Source: Holophagales bacterium UBA5704 (GTDB lineage: Bacteria > Acidobacteriota > Thermoanaerobaculia > Multivoradales > UBA5704). From it: 64,000 nucleotides of DNA. The stretch lies in the NCBI GenBank assembly GCA_002420005.1, contig DIHE01000126.1, positions 91,522-155,521 on the forward strand, read 5' to 3'. Below, piece by piece: positions 63,147 to 64,000 of the stretch; within the stretch, counting starts at the first letter, position 1, and each line of letters opens with the position of its first letter. The notes beneath the pieces were generated by a model. That model had not been told where the DNA came from and made no database searches. It saw nothing but the letters and a program-made list of their open reading frames with translations. The position numbers and the translations under genes are program-made.

Positions 63147-64000
63147 ATGCAAGTCATCGAATTCCACGATCCATCCGGCGACACCCTGGTGGCGCGGGTT
63201 CCCTCGCAGGGAACGTCCGCGATCCGCCTCGGCAGCCAGCTCATCGTCGAAGAGAGCCAGCAGGCCGTCTTCTTCCGCGACGGCAAGGCCCTCGACACCT
63301 TCGGCCCGGGGCGCCATACCCTGGCCACCCAGAACATCCCGGTGCTGGCGAGCGTCTTCGGCCTGCCGTTCGGCGGCGAGTCCCCGTTCCAGGCGGCGGT
63401 CGTCTTCGTCGCCATGAAGACGTTCCTCGACCTGAAGTGGGGCACCAAGGAGCCCGTCCTCTTCCGCGACAAAGAGCTCTCCATGGTGCGCCTGCGCGCC
63501 TTCGGCAAGTTCGCGGTGCGGGTGACCAACGCCCAGCTCTTCGTCAACACCGTGGTGGGCACGCGCGGCCTCTATACGACCGAAGGGGTGGAGGACTGGT
63601 TTCGCGACGCCATCGTCGCCCGGCTGACCGACGTGCTCGGCGAGAACCTGACCACCATCATCGACCTGCCGCGGCTCTACGACGAGCTCGCGATGGGCTT
63701 GAAGAGCCGGGTGGCCGACGACTTCGCGAAGTACGGCATCGAGCTGGTCGACCTGCTGATGGGCGCGATCACCCCGCCGGAAGAGGTGCAGAAGCTCATC
63801 GACGAACGCACCGGCATGGGGGCCCTCGGCAACCTGGACGCCTATCTCAAGTTCAAGACGGCGCAGGGCATCGGCGAGGCGGCGAAGCAGCCCGGCGGCA
63901 CCATGGGGGCCGGCGTCGGCCTGGGCATGGGAGCCGGTGTCGGCATGATGCTCCCCCAGATGATGCAGCAGGCCATGCAGCCCGGCCAGCCGGCGGCGCC
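63147..64000 (+). CDS. SPFH-domain (virion-core-like, YdjI-type) protein, 3' end outside window
   Basis: 284 residues are visible before the window ends, with no stop. The N-terminus (MQVIEFHDPSGDTLVARVP) and the central region RLGSQLIVEESQQAVFFRDG to about residue 220 match bacterial SPFH proteins of the YdjI/virion-core-like type, which often carry a C-terminal zinc ribbon after a glycine/methionine-rich linker. The linker (MGAGVGLGMGAGVGMM and QQ/AM runs) is visible at the end of the window. These proteins sit at the membrane and in Bacillus respond to envelope stress together with phage-shock-like factors. AGGAGG precedes the ATG. Confidence 0.85.
   Translation, partial: MQVIEFHDPSGDTLVARVPSQGTSAIRLGSQLIVEESQQAVFFRDGKALDTFGPGRHTLATQNIPVLASVFGLPFGGESPFQAAVVFVAMKTFLDLKWGTKEPVLFRDKELSMVRLRAFGKFAVRVTNAQLFVNTVVGTRGLYTTEGVEDWFRDAIVARLTDVLGENLTTIIDLPRLYDELAMGLKSRVADDFAKYGIELVDLLMGAITPPEEVQKLIDERTGMGALGNLDAYLKFKTAQGIGEAAKQPGGTMGAGVGLGMGAGVGMMLPQMMQQAMQPGQPAA

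Overview
The window is a high-GC bacterial chromosome segment whose gene content points to the Acidobacteriota, most likely a Thermoanaerobaculia-like or Holophagae-like lineage. The evidence is two VWFA-related proteins of the acidobacterial type (one with a GWxTD domain), an Oar-like TonB-dependent receptor with an N-terminal carboxypeptidase-regulatory domain, a tricorn protease, two sortilin-like BNR beta-propeller proteins, a sulfatase-TPR lipoprotein and many secreted peptidases. The lineage is inferred from families; no rRNA gene is present.

Layout. 1-0.5 kb: end of a membrane protein. 0.5-4.9 kb (minus): a tightly overlapping four-gene operon (HipA-like kinase, DUF3037, DUF3179, GT-C-like membrane protein). 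Its DUF3179 gene carries an in-frame UGA at the first cysteine of the family CxxC motif, followed by a textbook bacterial SECIS hairpin, so it is a strong candidate selenoprotein. 5.1-13 kb: a probably leaderless XRE regulator, a secreted reprolysin-type metalloprotease, an M20 peptidase, a DUF2780-like protein, YchF and a secreted lysyl-endopeptidase-like serine protease. 13.1-18.2 kb: a membrane GGDEF protein and an alkylglycerone-phosphate-synthase-like / glycerol-3-phosphate dehydrogenase pair that suggests ether-lipid metabolism.

18.3-23.2 kb is an accessory island of lower GC. It holds an HSP90-like ATPase fused to a TIR/nucleoside-deoxyribosyltransferase-like effector domain, a partner helical-repeat protein, and a HigB/HigA-type toxin-antitoxin pair. 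The first two look like an undescribed or little-known defence module.

23.3-33.9 kb: a DUF5666 lipoprotein, a TPR-CHAT protease, an ECF sigma/anti-sigma/exported protein operon and the two VWFA proteins, which converge on a hairpin containing both stop codons. 34-39.3 kb: a serine/threonine phospho-signalling cassette (PP2C phosphatase, FHA protein, FHA-membrane-trypsin-like protease, proline-rich exported protein, PknB-like kinase) preceded by a large leader hairpin that pairs the ribosome-binding region. 39.6-48.9 kb: a LolA-like exported protein, a sortilin-like protein, a ParB-fold protein, an SDR, an IorA/IorB-type molybdenum hydroxylase, a Phd/VapC pair and a HepT remnant. 48.9-64 kb: an FAD-dependent oxidoreductase, the tricorn protease, a second sortilin-like protein, the TonB-dependent receptor with a clear intrinsic terminator, the sulfatase-TPR lipoprotein, and an SPFH protein with its small partner running off the end.

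No tRNA, rRNA, CRISPR array or complete insertion sequence was recognised.
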